64,000 nt of DNA from UBA2365 sp964594045 (GCA_964594045.1 CAZQKR010000017.1:1-64000); one strand, 5' to 3'; positions 53,833 through 62,936 are shown, numbered from the stretch's first letter. Made by a program: numbers and translations. The notes: generated from the sequence alone by a model not told the origin.

Positions 53833-53863
53833 CAAATGTATGTCTTAATGAATTAACCACAAA
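53833..53863 (-). promoter_or_regulatory. promoter of the rplM-rpsI-rpsB-tsf operon
   Basis: On the minus strand TTTG (complement of 53860-53863) and TACATTTG (complement of 53833-53840) are separated by 19 bases, an excellent match to the Bacteroidota consensus. The leader to the rplM start is about 40 bases. Confidence 0.72.
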
Positions 53864-54137
53864 AGAAAATTTAAAAAAAAATCATAGGCCTATCTATAAT
53901 TTATTGATAAACAGTTAATTTTTTGATCATTTTTTTAAAAATACTTCCAAAATCCATGATTTTTGACCGATCAAAACCGGTTTATCTTCCTAAAAAAGTG
54001 CTTTAAATGAAATCTTTGCAAGTTTTTTTGCATTTTTGCCTCATGATCACAAAAAAGCCTGAAATCCACCGGTTTTGGAATAGAAATGGGTCATGTGGAT
54101 TTTTCGTCAAAAATTCTTCAAAAGAAATAACTCAAGT

Positions 54138-55103
54138 ATGAACAATAAGGAAAATTTCGGTTTCGACTACAGGAATCTGGAATCATTTTTCAGCAATACC
54201 AACCTGTGGCAGTTTATCTGGCAAAGAAGGATCAGTTTCCTGCTCACACTAATTGCGGCAGGGATTTTAGGCGCGATTTTTTCTGGCCCCCGATTCATTA
54301 CGCCAAAATTTAAATCCGGTGCAGTCGTATATCCAATCAACCTGACAGAATATTCCGAGGAAAGTTATACCGAACAGATGCTGCAAACATTTCAGTCAGA
54401 TGACATCAGGTTGAAACTGATCAAAAGTTTTGATCTGTACAAGGTGTACAAAATTGATTCGAACGATCAGCATGCTTTAACATACATTTTTGATGAGATC
54501 AACGACCATGTTTCTTTTGGAAAAACACCTCTGGAGGCAGTTAAAATTCAGGTCCTGGACAAGGATCCTCAGCGCGCAGCAAAAATGGTTGACTCCCTGG
54601 TGAGTTATTATGATCAGCTGATCAAGTACAACCGTGATATCCGCCATCTGGAAAGAGTTGAAAGAGGCCGCAAGGAAATGGATCGCATCCAATCCGAAAA
54701 TGATTCTCTGCAGGCTATATTGACCGGTTTACGTAAAGAAAGCCATCTGGTCAGCCCGCAATTGCAGACAAGGGAGATCACAAGAGCTTATTTTTCAAAT
54801 AACAGGCAGGCAACCCTGATGTATCAAAAACTGACGGAAAACAAGGATAAGATCAACTTTCTTGACAGCCTGATCTCACTGAACAATGTCCGTTTTATGA
54901 AATATAAGTCGGATCATGACGAACAACTGGCGGAGATCAACCGCACACTTACATTCAGCACCTACGTTTCCAGACCTGTTGTCCCGGACAAAAAAGCATA
55001 CCCTGTCCGGTGGGTGATCCTGGCCATTGCAGTTGCATCAGCAGGATTATTCTGGTTTTTAGTACAGATTTTAATTGAAAGCTTCAGTCGCAAAAACAAT
55101 TGA
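54138..55103 (+). CDS. Wzz-like polysaccharide chain-length determinant protein
   Basis: 321 residues. An N-terminal helix (about 27-48, RRISFLLTLIAAGILGAIFS), a periplasmic domain rich in heptad-like repeats (about 150-280, coiled coil: LERVERGRKEMDRIQSENDS) and a C-terminal helix (about 290-315, VRWVILAIAVASAGLFWFLV) preceded by SRPVVPDKKAYPVRW, the Pro-rich motif just before the second helix of Wzz-family proteins. It probably sets polymer length for the O-antigen ligase/polymerase encoded next. The frame also reaches back to an ATG at 54093, but ATG 54138 (MNNKENFGF) is preferred. Downstream gene overlaps (TTGA). Confidence 0.82.
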   Translation: MNNKENFGFDYRNLESFFSNTNLWQFIWQRRISFLLTLIAAGILGAIFSGPRFITPKFKSGAVVYPINLTEYSEESYTEQMLQTFQSDDIRLKLIKSFDLYKVYKIDSNDQHALTYIFDEINDHVSFGKTPLEAVKIQVLDKDPQRAAKMVDSLVSYYDQLIKYNRDIRHLERVERGRKEMDRIQSENDSLQAILTGLRKESHLVSPQLQTREITRAYFSNNRQATLMYQKLTENKDKINFLDSLISLNNVRFMKYKSDHDEQLAEINRTLTFSTYVSRPVVPDKKAYPVRWVILAIAVASAGLFWFLVQILIESFSRKNN

Positions 55104-56557
55104 TTTTGCCTCGTTCCATCACATATATCTGGCTTGGCAGACTCGCCATCCTGATCTACCTGATCTTCCTCGGATATGCCATCCATGAAGAGATATGGTT
55201 CTACCTGGCATTTCCTTTAGTCCTCCTGGCTGCAATATTTGCCTTTGTCAAAATGGACAAGACCCTGCTGCTGATCTATTTTCTGGCACCCTTATCTGTA
55301 CCTTTGCGCGTTCTGGTACCAGGCCTGGATGTTGATTTTTACATCACAACTGAACCTTTCCTCGCTTTCCTGACATTGATGTTTTTGATCAAATCAGCTT
55401 TGTTTGGTCATTTGGACAAACGGATTTTCAGCCACCCGGTCTCGATCGCTGTCCTGTTCAGCCTATTCTGGATTTTTATCACCTCAATGACCAGCACCAT
55501 GCCCGCTGTTTCCTTCAAATTCCTGATTTCAAGGCTTTGGTTCGTGATCCCCTTTTATTTCCTGGCAATTTTACTTTTCCGTAAACCGGAAAACTTACGT
55601 TCATTCATCTATTTATACAGTATCGCATTGATGATCGTAGTGATCTACACCTTCAATAACCACCTTGCATACGGGCTCAATGACCAACAGGCAGCCAACT
55701 GGATGTGTTATCCATTTTACAATGACCATACTTCCTATGGCGCTGCACTGGTGATGATGATCTTCGGCCTGATCGCACTTTATCCGCTCAGGTCTTCAAA
55801 AAAAACAGAAACCCTGCTGATCGCTCTGGGATTTGGCATTCTGTTCATAGGACTGGTCTATTCCTACACACGGGCTGCCTGGGTGAGTGTTGCAGGTGTC
55901 ATGGCACTTTGGGTTCTGATCCGGCTGAAAATTCAGTTTAAATGGATAGTTCTTGGCGCTTTGGTAACCATCATCAGCGGGATCCTTTTTTTCAACACGG
56001 TACTGGATAAACTGGAAAAAAATGAGCAGGACGCCTCGGGCAATTTTTCAGAACACATCACCTCCATTACCAACATCAGCACGGATGCATCTAATGTTGA
56101 AAGACTCAACAGATGGAACAGCGCTTTTCGTATGTTTCATGAAAAGCCTTTATTCGGCTGGGGGCCCGGAACCTATATGTTCCAGTATGCTCCTTTCCAG
56201 TATGAAAGAGAAAAAACCATCATCAGCACCAATCTTGGAGACGGTGGAAATGCACACAGCGAATATCTCGGGCCTATGGCAGAATCAGGGTTTTTAGGAC
56301 CAATTTATTTTCTGGCCATTGGGATTTTGTCCTTCTGGACCGGTATCAGAGTGTACAGAAAAGCCGCATCTTTGAGAATCCGGTATATTGCCCTAACGGT
56401 CACCCTTGGTTTGACCACTTATCTGCTTCATGGTTTTCTTAATAATTTCCTGGATACCGATAAAATCTCAGCCTTGTTCTGGGGATTCATCGCCATACTC
56501 GTCAGCCTGGATATCTACTCACCGAAAATTGCAGTCCAGTCAACTTCGCAGGCATAA
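55100..56557 (+). CDS. O-antigen ligase / polymerase (Wzy-WaaL) family membrane protein
   Basis: 485 residues with about 11-12 helices. The Wzy_C region includes YSYTRAAWVSVAGVMALWVL (about 253-272) and the large periplasmic loop with RLNRWNSAFRMFHEKPLFGWGPG (about 335-357) and GNAHSEYLGPMAESGFLG (about 382-399), the hallmarks of the ligase/polymerase family. No in-frame ATG precedes the first helix; a TTG at 55100 overlaps the Wzz-like stop in TTGA, so translation probably couples from that non-ATG start (or TTG 55106). No glycosyltransferase genes are adjacent. Confidence 0.87.
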   Translation: MILPRSITYIWLGRLAILIYLIFLGYAIHEEIWFYLAFPLVLLAAIFAFVKMDKTLLLIYFLAPLSVPLRVLVPGLDVDFYITTEPFLAFLTLMFLIKSALFGHLDKRIFSHPVSIAVLFSLFWIFITSMTSTMPAVSFKFLISRLWFVIPFYFLAILLFRKPENLRSFIYLYSIALMIVVIYTFNNHLAYGLNDQQAANWMCYPFYNDHTSYGAALVMMIFGLIALYPLRSSKKTETLLIALGFGILFIGLVYSYTRAAWVSVAGVMALWVLIRLKIQFKWIVLGALVTIISGILFFNTVLDKLEKNEQDASGNFSEHITSITNISTDASNVERLNRWNSAFRMFHEKPLFGWGPGTYMFQYAPFQYEREKTIISTNLGDGGNAHSEYLGPMAESGFLGPIYFLAIGILSFWTGIRVYRKAASLRIRYIALTVTLGLTTYLLHGFLNNFLDTDKISALFWGFIAILVSLDIYSPKIAVQSTSQA

Positions 56558-56686
56558 AAACAATGATGCCTGGATAGTCACTGAAATTTTGAAGAAACCA
56601 TGAAATCTGATCAGAAAATCCGGTTAAAAAAACATATCATCCAAACAAAATGATTATTAACGCTTCATTAACAAGACATATAAGAC

Positions 56687-56713
56687 TTGTTAACAAGACT
56701 GGCCATAAATTTG
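56687..56713 (+). promoter_or_regulatory. DUF1573 gene promoter with overlapping palindrome
   Basis: TAAATTTG (56706-56713) is a -7 element and TTG (56687-56689) could be a -33, although the spacer is only 16 bases. A perfect 12-base palindrome CTTGTTAACAAG (56686-56697) covers the -33, a position where a repressor would block the promoter. Confidence 0.5.
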
Positions 56714-56772
56714 CAGTCTATATAGTAAATTTTTTAAATTGTCTTGCTTTTAAAATTATTAAATTGATACAA

Positions 56773-57219
56773 ATGAAAAAAGTATTGTTATCTGTTTTTG
56801 CTGTCCTGGCTTTTTCTGCAGTGATTTTTGCTCAGTCAGCCAATGGCCCTAAATTAACTTTGGCCAATGCCACGTTGGATTACGGTAAAGTGGAATTCAA
56901 TGGTAATGGCTTGAGAAGTGTTTCATTCACCAACACCGGTAATGAGCCTTTGATCATTAAAAGTGCAAGAGGCAACTGCGGTTGCACTGTGCCCAAATGG
57001 CCAAAAGAACCAATCGCTCCGGGTGAAACAAAAAGCATCGAAGTTCAGTATTCAACCAACCGTGTCGGCCCCATCAACAAACAGGTTACATTGGTTACCA
57101 ACGAAGCTGAAAATTCAACCCATGTTATCAGATTGGCAGGAGAAGTACTTCCTAATCCCAACCAGTCTCAGGGAGTGCCTGCAGCCACCAAAACGCTGGT
57201 ATCTCCAACAAATAAGTAA
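56773..57219 (+). CDS. secreted DUF1573-domain protein
   Basis: 148 residues with a signal peptide (about 1-21, IFAQ), then a DUF1573 domain: DYGKVEFNGNGLRSVSFTNTG, NEPLIIKSARGNCGCTVPKWPKEP and GETKSIEVQYSTNRVGPIN. DUF1573 is an Ig-like domain frequent in secreted Bacteroidota proteins; function unknown. The NCGC motif is characteristic. The frame extends upstream to 56650, but only ATG 56773 gives a signal peptide. Confidence 0.88.
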   Translation: MKKVLLSVFAVLAFSAVIFAQSANGPKLTLANATLDYGKVEFNGNGLRSVSFTNTGNEPLIIKSARGNCGCTVPKWPKEPIAPGETKSIEVQYSTNRVGPINKQVTLVTNEAENSTHVIRLAGEVLPNPNQSQGVPAATKTLVSPTNK

Positions 57220-57331
57220 TTTTTGCATACTTAAGTCTATACGAATTTGATCATTTGCCTTAAAAATGAAATACACAATTCTGAAATATCAGAAAAGTTT
57301 TTTTCGAAAAGCATGATTAAATTCATAAATT

Positions 57332-57359
57332 AAAGCTCCACAGTGTGGGGCTTTTTTTT
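57332..57359 (+). terminator. terminator after the DUF1573 gene
   Basis: Hairpin with arms AAAGCTCCACA and TGTGGGGCTTT (one wobble) and a run of eight T. It lies only 22 bases before the yaaA ATG, so yaaA is transcribed from a promoter overlapping or just after it, or by read-through. Confidence 0.82.
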
Positions 57360-57380
57360 ATCTTTATCGCAAAAACTGTT

Positions 57381-58142
57381 ATGCTGATTTTGCTTTCACC
57401 TGCCAAAAGGATGGACGAAAAGAGTATCCGGTCAAATGTGCATACCCTGCCCAGATTGATGTCCCACACCAATAAGCTGGTCAAAATCCTTAAAAATATG
57501 GACCCGGTAATGCTCGGCCAACTAATGGATATCAACATGGGGCTGGCAGAGTTGAATGTAGCCAGATACCAGCGTTTTGGTAAAAAAAATGCAGAAGCAA
57601 TGCTTGTTCAGGCACTTTTTGCATTCAAAGGCGATGTCTATCAGGGGCTACAGGCCGAAAAACTGAGCGAACAAGCGGTTGCAAACGCACAAAATCAACT
57701 CAGGATTTTATCCGGACTGTATGGATTGATCAGACCACTTGACCTTATCCTGCCCTACCGTCTCGAGATGGGTACAAAACTCAAAACACCTGAATTCAAT
57801 GATCTTTATGAATTCTGGGATGACCAAATCACCAGACTGATCAATAAGGACATCAGGACCAGCGGATCCAAAACAGTGGTGAACCTGGCATCTCAGGAGT
57901 ACTTTAACGTAATTAACCCCCAAAAAATCAAGGCAAATATTTACAACATGACCTTTAAAGAGTACAAAAACGGAAAGCTCATGTTCATTACCATTTTTGG
58001 CAAACAGGCCCGCGGCTTGATGACAAGGTTCATCCTTGAGCATGGTCTTTCTGACCCTGAGGACCTTAAAGGATTTAACCTGGAAAACTACTGTTTTGAA
58101 AAAAGTCTGTCAGGACCGAGAGATTTTGTTTTTGTCAGATAA
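57381..58142 (+). CDS. yaaA: peroxide stress protein YaaA
   Basis: 253 residues, close to E. coli YaaA (258). MLILLSPAKRMDE at the start, YQRFGKKNAEAMLVQALFAFKGDVYQGL, RILSGLYGLIRPLDLILPYRLEMG and NLASQEYFNVI are diagnostic; the family (DUF328) lowers free iron and limits oxidative damage to DNA. ATG 57381 (MLILLSPAK) is chosen over an earlier in-frame ATG at 57345, which would put the terminator within the coding region. Confidence 0.93.
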   Translation: MLILLSPAKRMDEKSIRSNVHTLPRLMSHTNKLVKILKNMDPVMLGQLMDINMGLAELNVARYQRFGKKNAEAMLVQALFAFKGDVYQGLQAEKLSEQAVANAQNQLRILSGLYGLIRPLDLILPYRLEMGTKLKTPEFNDLYEFWDDQITRLINKDIRTSGSKTVVNLASQEYFNVINPQKIKANIYNMTFKEYKNGKLMFITIFGKQARGLMTRFILEHGLSDPEDLKGFNLENYCFEKSLSGPRDFVFVR

Positions 58143-58187
58143 TTCTATACTTTGCATCATATTTTTTAACCATCTCAATCTATTATC

Positions 58188-61037
58188 ATGACGGCCAGAA
58201 TGCTTATTTTGGTTTTGATCCTTTTTGCCAGAAACTCGATTGCTCAGGTAGGATTCTTTCAGGACAAATCCCTGATGGGTAATTTGTCAACCCGTTCAAC
58301 TTTAAGTATCGGTGTGACAGACCTGGACGGTGACTTTAAAGATGATCTGATCATACTGGATCAAGGCCAACAACTCATTACAGCACATCAAAATGCTCAG
58401 AGACAGGAATTTACAATTCGTGAACACGGAACAATCCTGGGAAATCCAGCATGGGCTCTTTCGGTAGGAGATCTGAATAATGACGGGATCGCTGAGATCT
58501 TTGCATGTGGTATCAGTACTTTCGGCCGGATATTTGAACTGAACCCGAATGGATACTATCAGTTTGCACAACAATTATTCAACCTGTCCTTCCCACAGAA
58601 TTCGAATATGGCCGACATCAATAACGATGGATGGCTGGATCTGTTCGTCTGCGATGAAGTCGGTTATAGCGATATTTTTCTGAACAATAAGAACGGACAA
58701 CTGGCATATAACGATTACATAGATTTCAACACGGTGATCCCTTCTGACAATTCAGGAAATTATGGCAGTGAATGGGTGGATTTCGATGACGACAGAGACC
58801 TTGATCTTTTCATCACCAAATGTAAACCGGTGGCTACTTCTCCCGACGATCCAAGAAGGATCAATGTGCTTTTTGTCAATGATTGCAACAATCATTTTAC
58901 AGAACAGGCGGAAGCATTTGGCCTCAAAAACGGAGACCAATCCTGGACTGGCACATTTGGCGATATAGACAATGACGGAGATCTGGACTGTTTTGTGAGC
59001 AATCACGAAAGTCCGCATATTCTTTACAAAAACAATAACGGATTTTTTGAAGATAAAACTGTTGAACTGATCACGCCCGAAAAAACGGTTGCTTATCAGG
59101 CCGTCATGAGGGATTTTGACAATAATGGCTTTCTGGATATTTATGTATCCGGATCCAGGGATCTCATCTGGTGGAATCATGGAAATGATGAATGGGAATT
59201 GGAGGATCACCCGTTCAGCCCGCTTCCGGTCTTTTCATTTGCCACCGGAGACCTCAATGATGATGGTTTTCTGGACGTATTTGCCAGTTATGGAATATTG
59301 AATTCGCCGGGAAAATATGACGACAGAATATGGCTGAATAAAGGCAATGACAACTATTTCCTGAAGATCAGTTTAAAGGGTGAAACAAGTAATTCAAGAG
59401 GTATTGGCACAAAAGTGAAACTATTCAGCGACCTGGGCATTCAGATCATGGATGCTAGGATCGGTGAAAGCTATGGTACGACCAATAGTTCCAACCTGCA
59501 CTTTGGAACCGGTCAGGTCAGTATGATCGATTCAGTACATATATACTGGCCATCCGGAACAGTGGACAAATACTACGATATACCTGTTGACCAGCATTAC
59601 CTGGCTCATGAAGGAATGTGTATGAAACCCTTCTTCAACATTTTACCGGAAGGTGATATTGTTCTCTGTGACAATCAGACGTTAACGCTGGAACTGCCTT
59701 TTCAGCTGGAGGATATCAGCTGGAATTCGGGGCAAAATACCCAGAGTATTACGGTCAATTCCGATACCCGGGCCAGCGTTTCAGGTTTTGAAACAGATGG
59801 ATGTTACCGGGCATCCGATATAAAATCCGTCTTGTACAATCCTGATCAGACACCGGAAATTATTTTTATAGAGGGTTCAGGAGTGAATTGCCCGGGAGAT
59901 ATTGTGGTGATCGGGACAGAACCAGCGTTGGCATACCAATGGAATACCGGAGAGACAAGTCAATCTATTCCTGTTGAAAATAGCGGAACATATACACTGA
60001 CCATTACCGGCAATTGCGCAGCATTTGAAAGTGATTCGCTACAGATCGTATTCACGGACCCTGAATTACCTTTACTGTCAAGGGACACAGTGCTCCTGGA
60101 TCATGCAGATGAAGTCAGCCTGGTTGCAGAAGGCAGTTCAGTCATGTGGTTCAGTGATGCCGAAGGCATGGAATTGATCGGGACAGGACCTTTATTGAAT
60201 GCCGGGTTGATTGACAGGGATACCACGTTTTATGTTGCCGATCTGTCATCCTATTTTGGTCCGGAAGAGCAAACAGGCATGTTGAACCATCAGGGTACTC
60301 CCTACAGCGGCAACAACATCAATTCCGGGCTTATTTTTACGGTTTTCAGGGAGATCGTCCTTGAAAAAGTCAGGGTTTTCACACAGCACAGCGGGTTCAG
60401 GACCATTGAATTGAAGCAAACGGATGAATTGACCGGTATTGCGAATACAATCGCATCCAGGAGGGTCTATATCGATCCACAGACCAGTTACATTGACCTG
60501 GATTTTAGTATTTTACCTGGAAAGGATTATATATTGACCACAAACGCTGACAGCAATCTGGTACATCAGGGCATGCTAAGTCCAAGGTTGTACCGATCCA
60601 ATACCGGGGCAAATTTCCCGTACATTTTGGAAGAAATCATGGAAATCACAACTACAGTGCACGGTCCAGCAAACTATTATTATTTCTATGACTGGAAGGT
60701 CAGGGAAAAACAGGCTGAATGCCTGAGTGCCCTGATCCCTGTGGTGATTTTGCTTCAGACATCTTCGAATGAACAGCTCAGTATAGACCTGGACAATGCT
60801 ATGCAAGTTTTTCCAAATCCGGCAACCGGCACGGTGAACATTAAGCTCGATCCTGAAATCAAAGCAGGTATTCAAAAAATAGAACTCACCGACCAATGGG
60901 GAAGATGGATAAAGGAAATTGAGTTTTCAGGTCGGGAGAAAATATTTGTTGGCAACCTCAGCCCGGGAATTTATTATTTGAATATAAAGATGATGGGTAG
61001 CGGGCAAAACTTGATCAAAAAACTCATTGTCCAATAA
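58188..61037 (+). CDS. secreted FG-GAP/VCBS repeat protein with ASPIC/UnbV domain and T9SS sorting domain
   Basis: 949 residues. Signal peptide (cleaved after about residue 19, IAQ); an integrin-like FG-GAP/VCBS beta-propeller (about 40-395) with calcium-loop motifs DLDGDFKDD, DLNNDGIAE, DINNDGWLD, DIDNDGDLD and DFDNNGFLD; an ASPIC/UnbV domain (about 400-470, GIGTKVKLF...VHIYWPSG) typical of CRTAC1-like proteins; Ig-like linker modules with a WFSDAEG segment; and a T9SS C-terminal domain (about 867-949, MQVFPNPATGTVNIKL...LSPGIYYLNIKMMG). It is likely displayed on the cell surface. A bidirectional terminator follows before tRNA-His. Confidence 0.9.
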   Translation: MTARMLILVLILFARNSIAQVGFFQDKSLMGNLSTRSTLSIGVTDLDGDFKDDLIILDQGQQLITAHQNAQRQEFTIREHGTILGNPAWALSVGDLNNDGIAEIFACGISTFGRIFELNPNGYYQFAQQLFNLSFPQNSNMADINNDGWLDLFVCDEVGYSDIFLNNKNGQLAYNDYIDFNTVIPSDNSGNYGSEWVDFDDDRDLDLFITKCKPVATSPDDPRRINVLFVNDCNNHFTEQAEAFGLKNGDQSWTGTFGDIDNDGDLDCFVSNHESPHILYKNNNGFFEDKTVELITPEKTVAYQAVMRDFDNNGFLDIYVSGSRDLIWWNHGNDEWELEDHPFSPLPVFSFATGDLNDDGFLDVFASYGILNSPGKYDDRIWLNKGNDNYFLKISLKGETSNSRGIGTKVKLFSDLGIQIMDARIGESYGTTNSSNLHFGTGQVSMIDSVHIYWPSGTVDKYYDIPVDQHYLAHEGMCMKPFFNILPEGDIVLCDNQTLTLELPFQLEDISWNSGQNTQSITVNSDTRASVSGFETDGCYRASDIKSVLYNPDQTPEIIFIEGSGVNCPGDIVVIGTEPALAYQWNTGETSQSIPVENSGTYTLTITGNCAAFESDSLQIVFTDPELPLLSRDTVLLDHADEVSLVAEGSSVMWFSDAEGMELIGTGPLLNAGLIDRDTTFYVADLSSYFGPEEQTGMLNHQGTPYSGNNINSGLIFTVFREIVLEKVRVFTQHSGFRTIELKQTDELTGIANTIASRRVYIDPQTSYIDLDFSILPGKDYILTTNADSNLVHQGMLSPRLYRSNTGANFPYILEEIMEITTTVHGPANYYYFYDWKVREKQAECLSALIPVVILLQTSSNEQLSIDLDNAMQVFPNPATGTVNIKLDPEIKAGIQKIELTDQWGRWIKEIEFSGREKIFVGNLSPGIYYLNIKMMGSGQNLIKKLIVQ

Positions 61038-61038
61038 A

Positions 61039-61060
61039 AAAAGCTCCCTGAGGAGCTTTT
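61039..61060. terminator. bidirectional terminator between the FG-GAP gene and tRNA-His
   Basis: Arms AAAAGCTCC and GGAGCTTTT around CTGA. On the minus strand it is followed by a run of seven T residues and lies 4 bases after the tRNA 3' end, so it most strongly serves the tRNA; on the plus strand the T-run is shorter. Confidence 0.85.
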
Positions 61061-61063
61061 CCG

Positions 61064-61138
61064 GGTGGCTAATCGGATTCGAACCGACGACCTCCAGAAC
61101 CACAATCTGGCGTTCTAACCAACTGAACTATAACCACC
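61064..61138 (-). tRNA. tRNA-His (anticodon GTG)
   Basis: The minus strand forms a complete cloverleaf. The acceptor stem GTGGTTA pairs with TAGCCAC with the tRNA-His-specific extra G(-1) opposite discriminator C73. The D-arm contains AGTTCAGTTGGTTAGAACG, the anticodon loop ATTGTGGTT carries GTG, and the T-arm has the GGTTCGAATCC box. CCA is not encoded and would be added post-transcriptionally. Confidence 0.96.
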
Positions 61139-61210
61139 ATGTTTAATTGGAATGCAAATTTAATATTTTATCGCATTCCTGAATCAATTTTTATCAAAAA
61201 AAAATTAAAA

Positions 61211-61654
61211 ATGGACACTTTCACTATCAGACCGTTTGAAAAAAAAGATCTCGCTGCTATTCTGGAATTGATCAAAGAACTGGCTTTATTTGAAAAAGCT
61301 CCGGAAAAAGTTACCAACACGGTTGAGCTGATGGAAGAAGAAATGCATCATTTCCAATGCTTTGTTGCTGAATCGGCTGAAGGTGAGATCATTGGTATGG
61401 CATTGTATTACTTTGTTTATTATACCTGGGTTGGAAAATCACTCTACCTGGATGATATTGTGGTCAAGGCATCCCAAAGGGGAAAAGGTATCGGCACCAG
61501 ATTATTGGAAGCTGTTTTGGATACCGGCAAAAAGACTTCCTGTAAAAGGATACGCTGGCAAGTACTTGACTGGAACCAACCGGCATTGGAGTTCTATAAA
61601 AAATACGGATGCACTTTTGATGATGAATGGGTGAATTGTGATATATCGGTTTGA
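61211..61654 (+). CDS. GNAT-family N-acetyltransferase
   Basis: 147 residues. DTFTIRPFEKKDLAAILELI at the start, YLDDIVVKASQRGKGIGTRL (acetyl-CoA-binding motif A, QRGKGIG, about 96-102) and NQPALEFYKKYGCTFDDEW (motif B) are typical of GNAT enzymes resembling diamine/thialysine acetyltransferases (SSAT family). The acceptor is not certain. The frame opens upstream at 61139, within the tRNA region; ATG 61211 (MDTFTIRPF) is the real start. Confidence 0.88.
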   Translation: MDTFTIRPFEKKDLAAILELIKELALFEKAPEKVTNTVELMEEEMHHFQCFVAESAEGEIIGMALYYFVYYTWVGKSLYLDDIVVKASQRGKGIGTRLLEAVLDTGKKTSCKRIRWQVLDWNQPALEFYKKYGCTFDDEWVNCDISV

Positions 61655-61782
61655 ACAGGGATCCTGAAATACGATTTACGATTTTAGAGGGACAATCGGG
61701 GAGTGACTGAAATATTCAATATCTCAAATATTAAATAAATCATAAAATTCCCTCCCGCTAATCCAGCCTTATCTAAAATGTA

Positions 61783-61790
61783 TATATTTG
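61783..61790 (+). promoter_or_regulatory. promoter -7 element before the first small paralog
   Basis: TATATTTG matches TAnnTTTG, 29 bases before the ATG at 61819. No obvious -33 TTG. Confidence 0.5.
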
Positions 61791-61818
61791 TTCATTGATC
61801 ATAATTAAAACGGATAAG

Positions 61819-62232
61819 ATGAAAAGATTTTCTTTGATTTTGGTAGTTACTGCCATGCTGTTTTCGCTCCAGTCATTTGCATCTGACGCAGCACTTTTTT
61901 CATACGATCAGGAACAAGTCAGCGCTTCCATTTCCGATTTGAATGAGCTGGAAGCGTTGATCGCCGCAGATGAACAGATCACCTATGCAGGTTTGATTGA
62001 AATCCAAAATCCGATTGCATTAAGTCTATCTACGGATACTGGTATGATGGCAGAAGGAATGTCCATGCCTATCTTACCTGCATTCTGGTGGGGATGTTTA
62101 CTCGGACCTGTCGGATTGGTCATCGTATATCTTGTGGAACAGGATCCGTCACAAACCAGGAGTGCATTCTGGGGTTGTTTCTGGAGCATGCTGATCTATG
62201 GAGGCGGTGCAGCTTTCTATTGGTTTGGATAA
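61819..62232 (+). CDS. small exported membrane protein, tandem paralog 1
   Basis: 137 residues. A signal peptide (about 1-22, SFAS), a short acidic helical region (DAALFSYDQEQVSASISDLN then ELEALIAADEQITYAGLIEI), and a hydrophobic C-terminal half with LPAFWWGCLLGPVGLVIVYLV (about 82-102), a polar loop (EQDPSQTRS) and AFWGCFWSMLIYGGGAAFYW, i.e. two helices joined by a loop with two Cys-containing WWGC/WGC motifs. Family unknown to me. It is clearly homologous, end to end, to the product of the next gene. Confidence 0.75.
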   Translation: MKRFSLILVVTAMLFSLQSFASDAALFSYDQEQVSASISDLNELEALIAADEQITYAGLIEIQNPIALSLSTDTGMMAEGMSMPILPAFWWGCLLGPVGLVIVYLVEQDPSQTRSAFWGCFWSMLIYGGGAAFYWFG

Positions 62233-62249
62233 TTAGACAATCCATAATT

Positions 62250-62283
62250 AAAAAACGGTTTCGCATTACTGAAACCGTTTTTT
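62250..62283 (+). terminator. terminator after paralog 1
   Basis: Perfect 13-bp arms (AAAAAACGGTTTC and complement GAAACCGTTTTTT) around an 8-base loop, ending in a T-run; a strong intrinsic terminator between the two paralogs. Confidence 0.9.
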
Positions 62284-62467
62284 ATTGGCCTCTTGTTCCG
62301 GAATGCATCTCAGACATTCTTCCTGAAATCAAAAAGACACACAGCAGTTGTTACCTGAAGTACTGAATTTTTTTTTCTATTCCAAAGGAGAAATTCGGTA
62401 AAATATTTTGCGTACTGGAAAATATTGCATTTATTTGAATATTGTTATTCACTTAAAGATTCAATGC

Positions 62468-62902
62468 ATGAAAAAAATTACTTTACTTTTTGTTTTACTG
62501 GGTGTTGTATTATCAGCAAACCTTTTTGCTTCTGATGCTGACCTTTTCACATATGACAAAGCACAAGTGAACGCGGTGGTTGCAGACCTGAACGCACTGG
62601 AAGCAGTTGTATCAGAAGATGCAAGCATCACATATCAGGATCTGGTTGCAGCCAATAACCCACTGATCGCAGGAATGGATGCCGATGCTTCCAATATGAT
62701 GAACGGAATAGCCAACATGCCTGTTTTACCGGCATTCTGGTGGGGCTGTATCCTGGGACCGGTTGGAATTTTACTGGTTTATGTGATCGAAGAAGACAAG
62801 GATCAGACGATGAGTGCACTTTGGGGATGTGTTGCCAGTGCCGCAGGCTGGACAGTGTTCTATGTTATCTATTACTTTGTAATTTTCAACTCTATTTACT
62901 AA
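62468..62902 (+). CDS. small exported membrane protein, tandem paralog 2
   Basis: 144 residues with the same layout as the preceding gene: signal peptide (LFAS), DADLFTYDKAQVNAVVADLN then ALEAVVSEDASITYQDLVAA, the LPAFWWGCILGPVGILLVYVI helix (about 92-112), the loop EEDKDQTMS and the second ALWGC helix ending FVIFNSIY. The N-terminal acidic helix and the WWGC(I/L)LGPVG motif are the most conserved parts. The frame opens upstream at 62408; ATG 62468 gives the signal peptide. Separate terminators after each gene suggest independent expression after duplication. Confidence 0.75.
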   Translation: MKKITLLFVLLGVVLSANLFASDADLFTYDKAQVNAVVADLNALEAVVSEDASITYQDLVAANNPLIAGMDADASNMMNGIANMPVLPAFWWGCILGPVGILLVYVIEEDKDQTMSALWGCVASAAGWTVFYVIYYFVIFNSIY

Positions 62903-62936
62903 GATTTATTCGTTCCCGAAGCACAATTTATTTTGT

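Noticed and set aside
54043..54141. 32-codon frame beginning MITKKPEIHRFW whose stop overlaps the Wzz-like ATG (ATGA)
   Set aside because: It could be a coupling leader peptide, but the sequence shows no conserved feature; kept only as a possibility.
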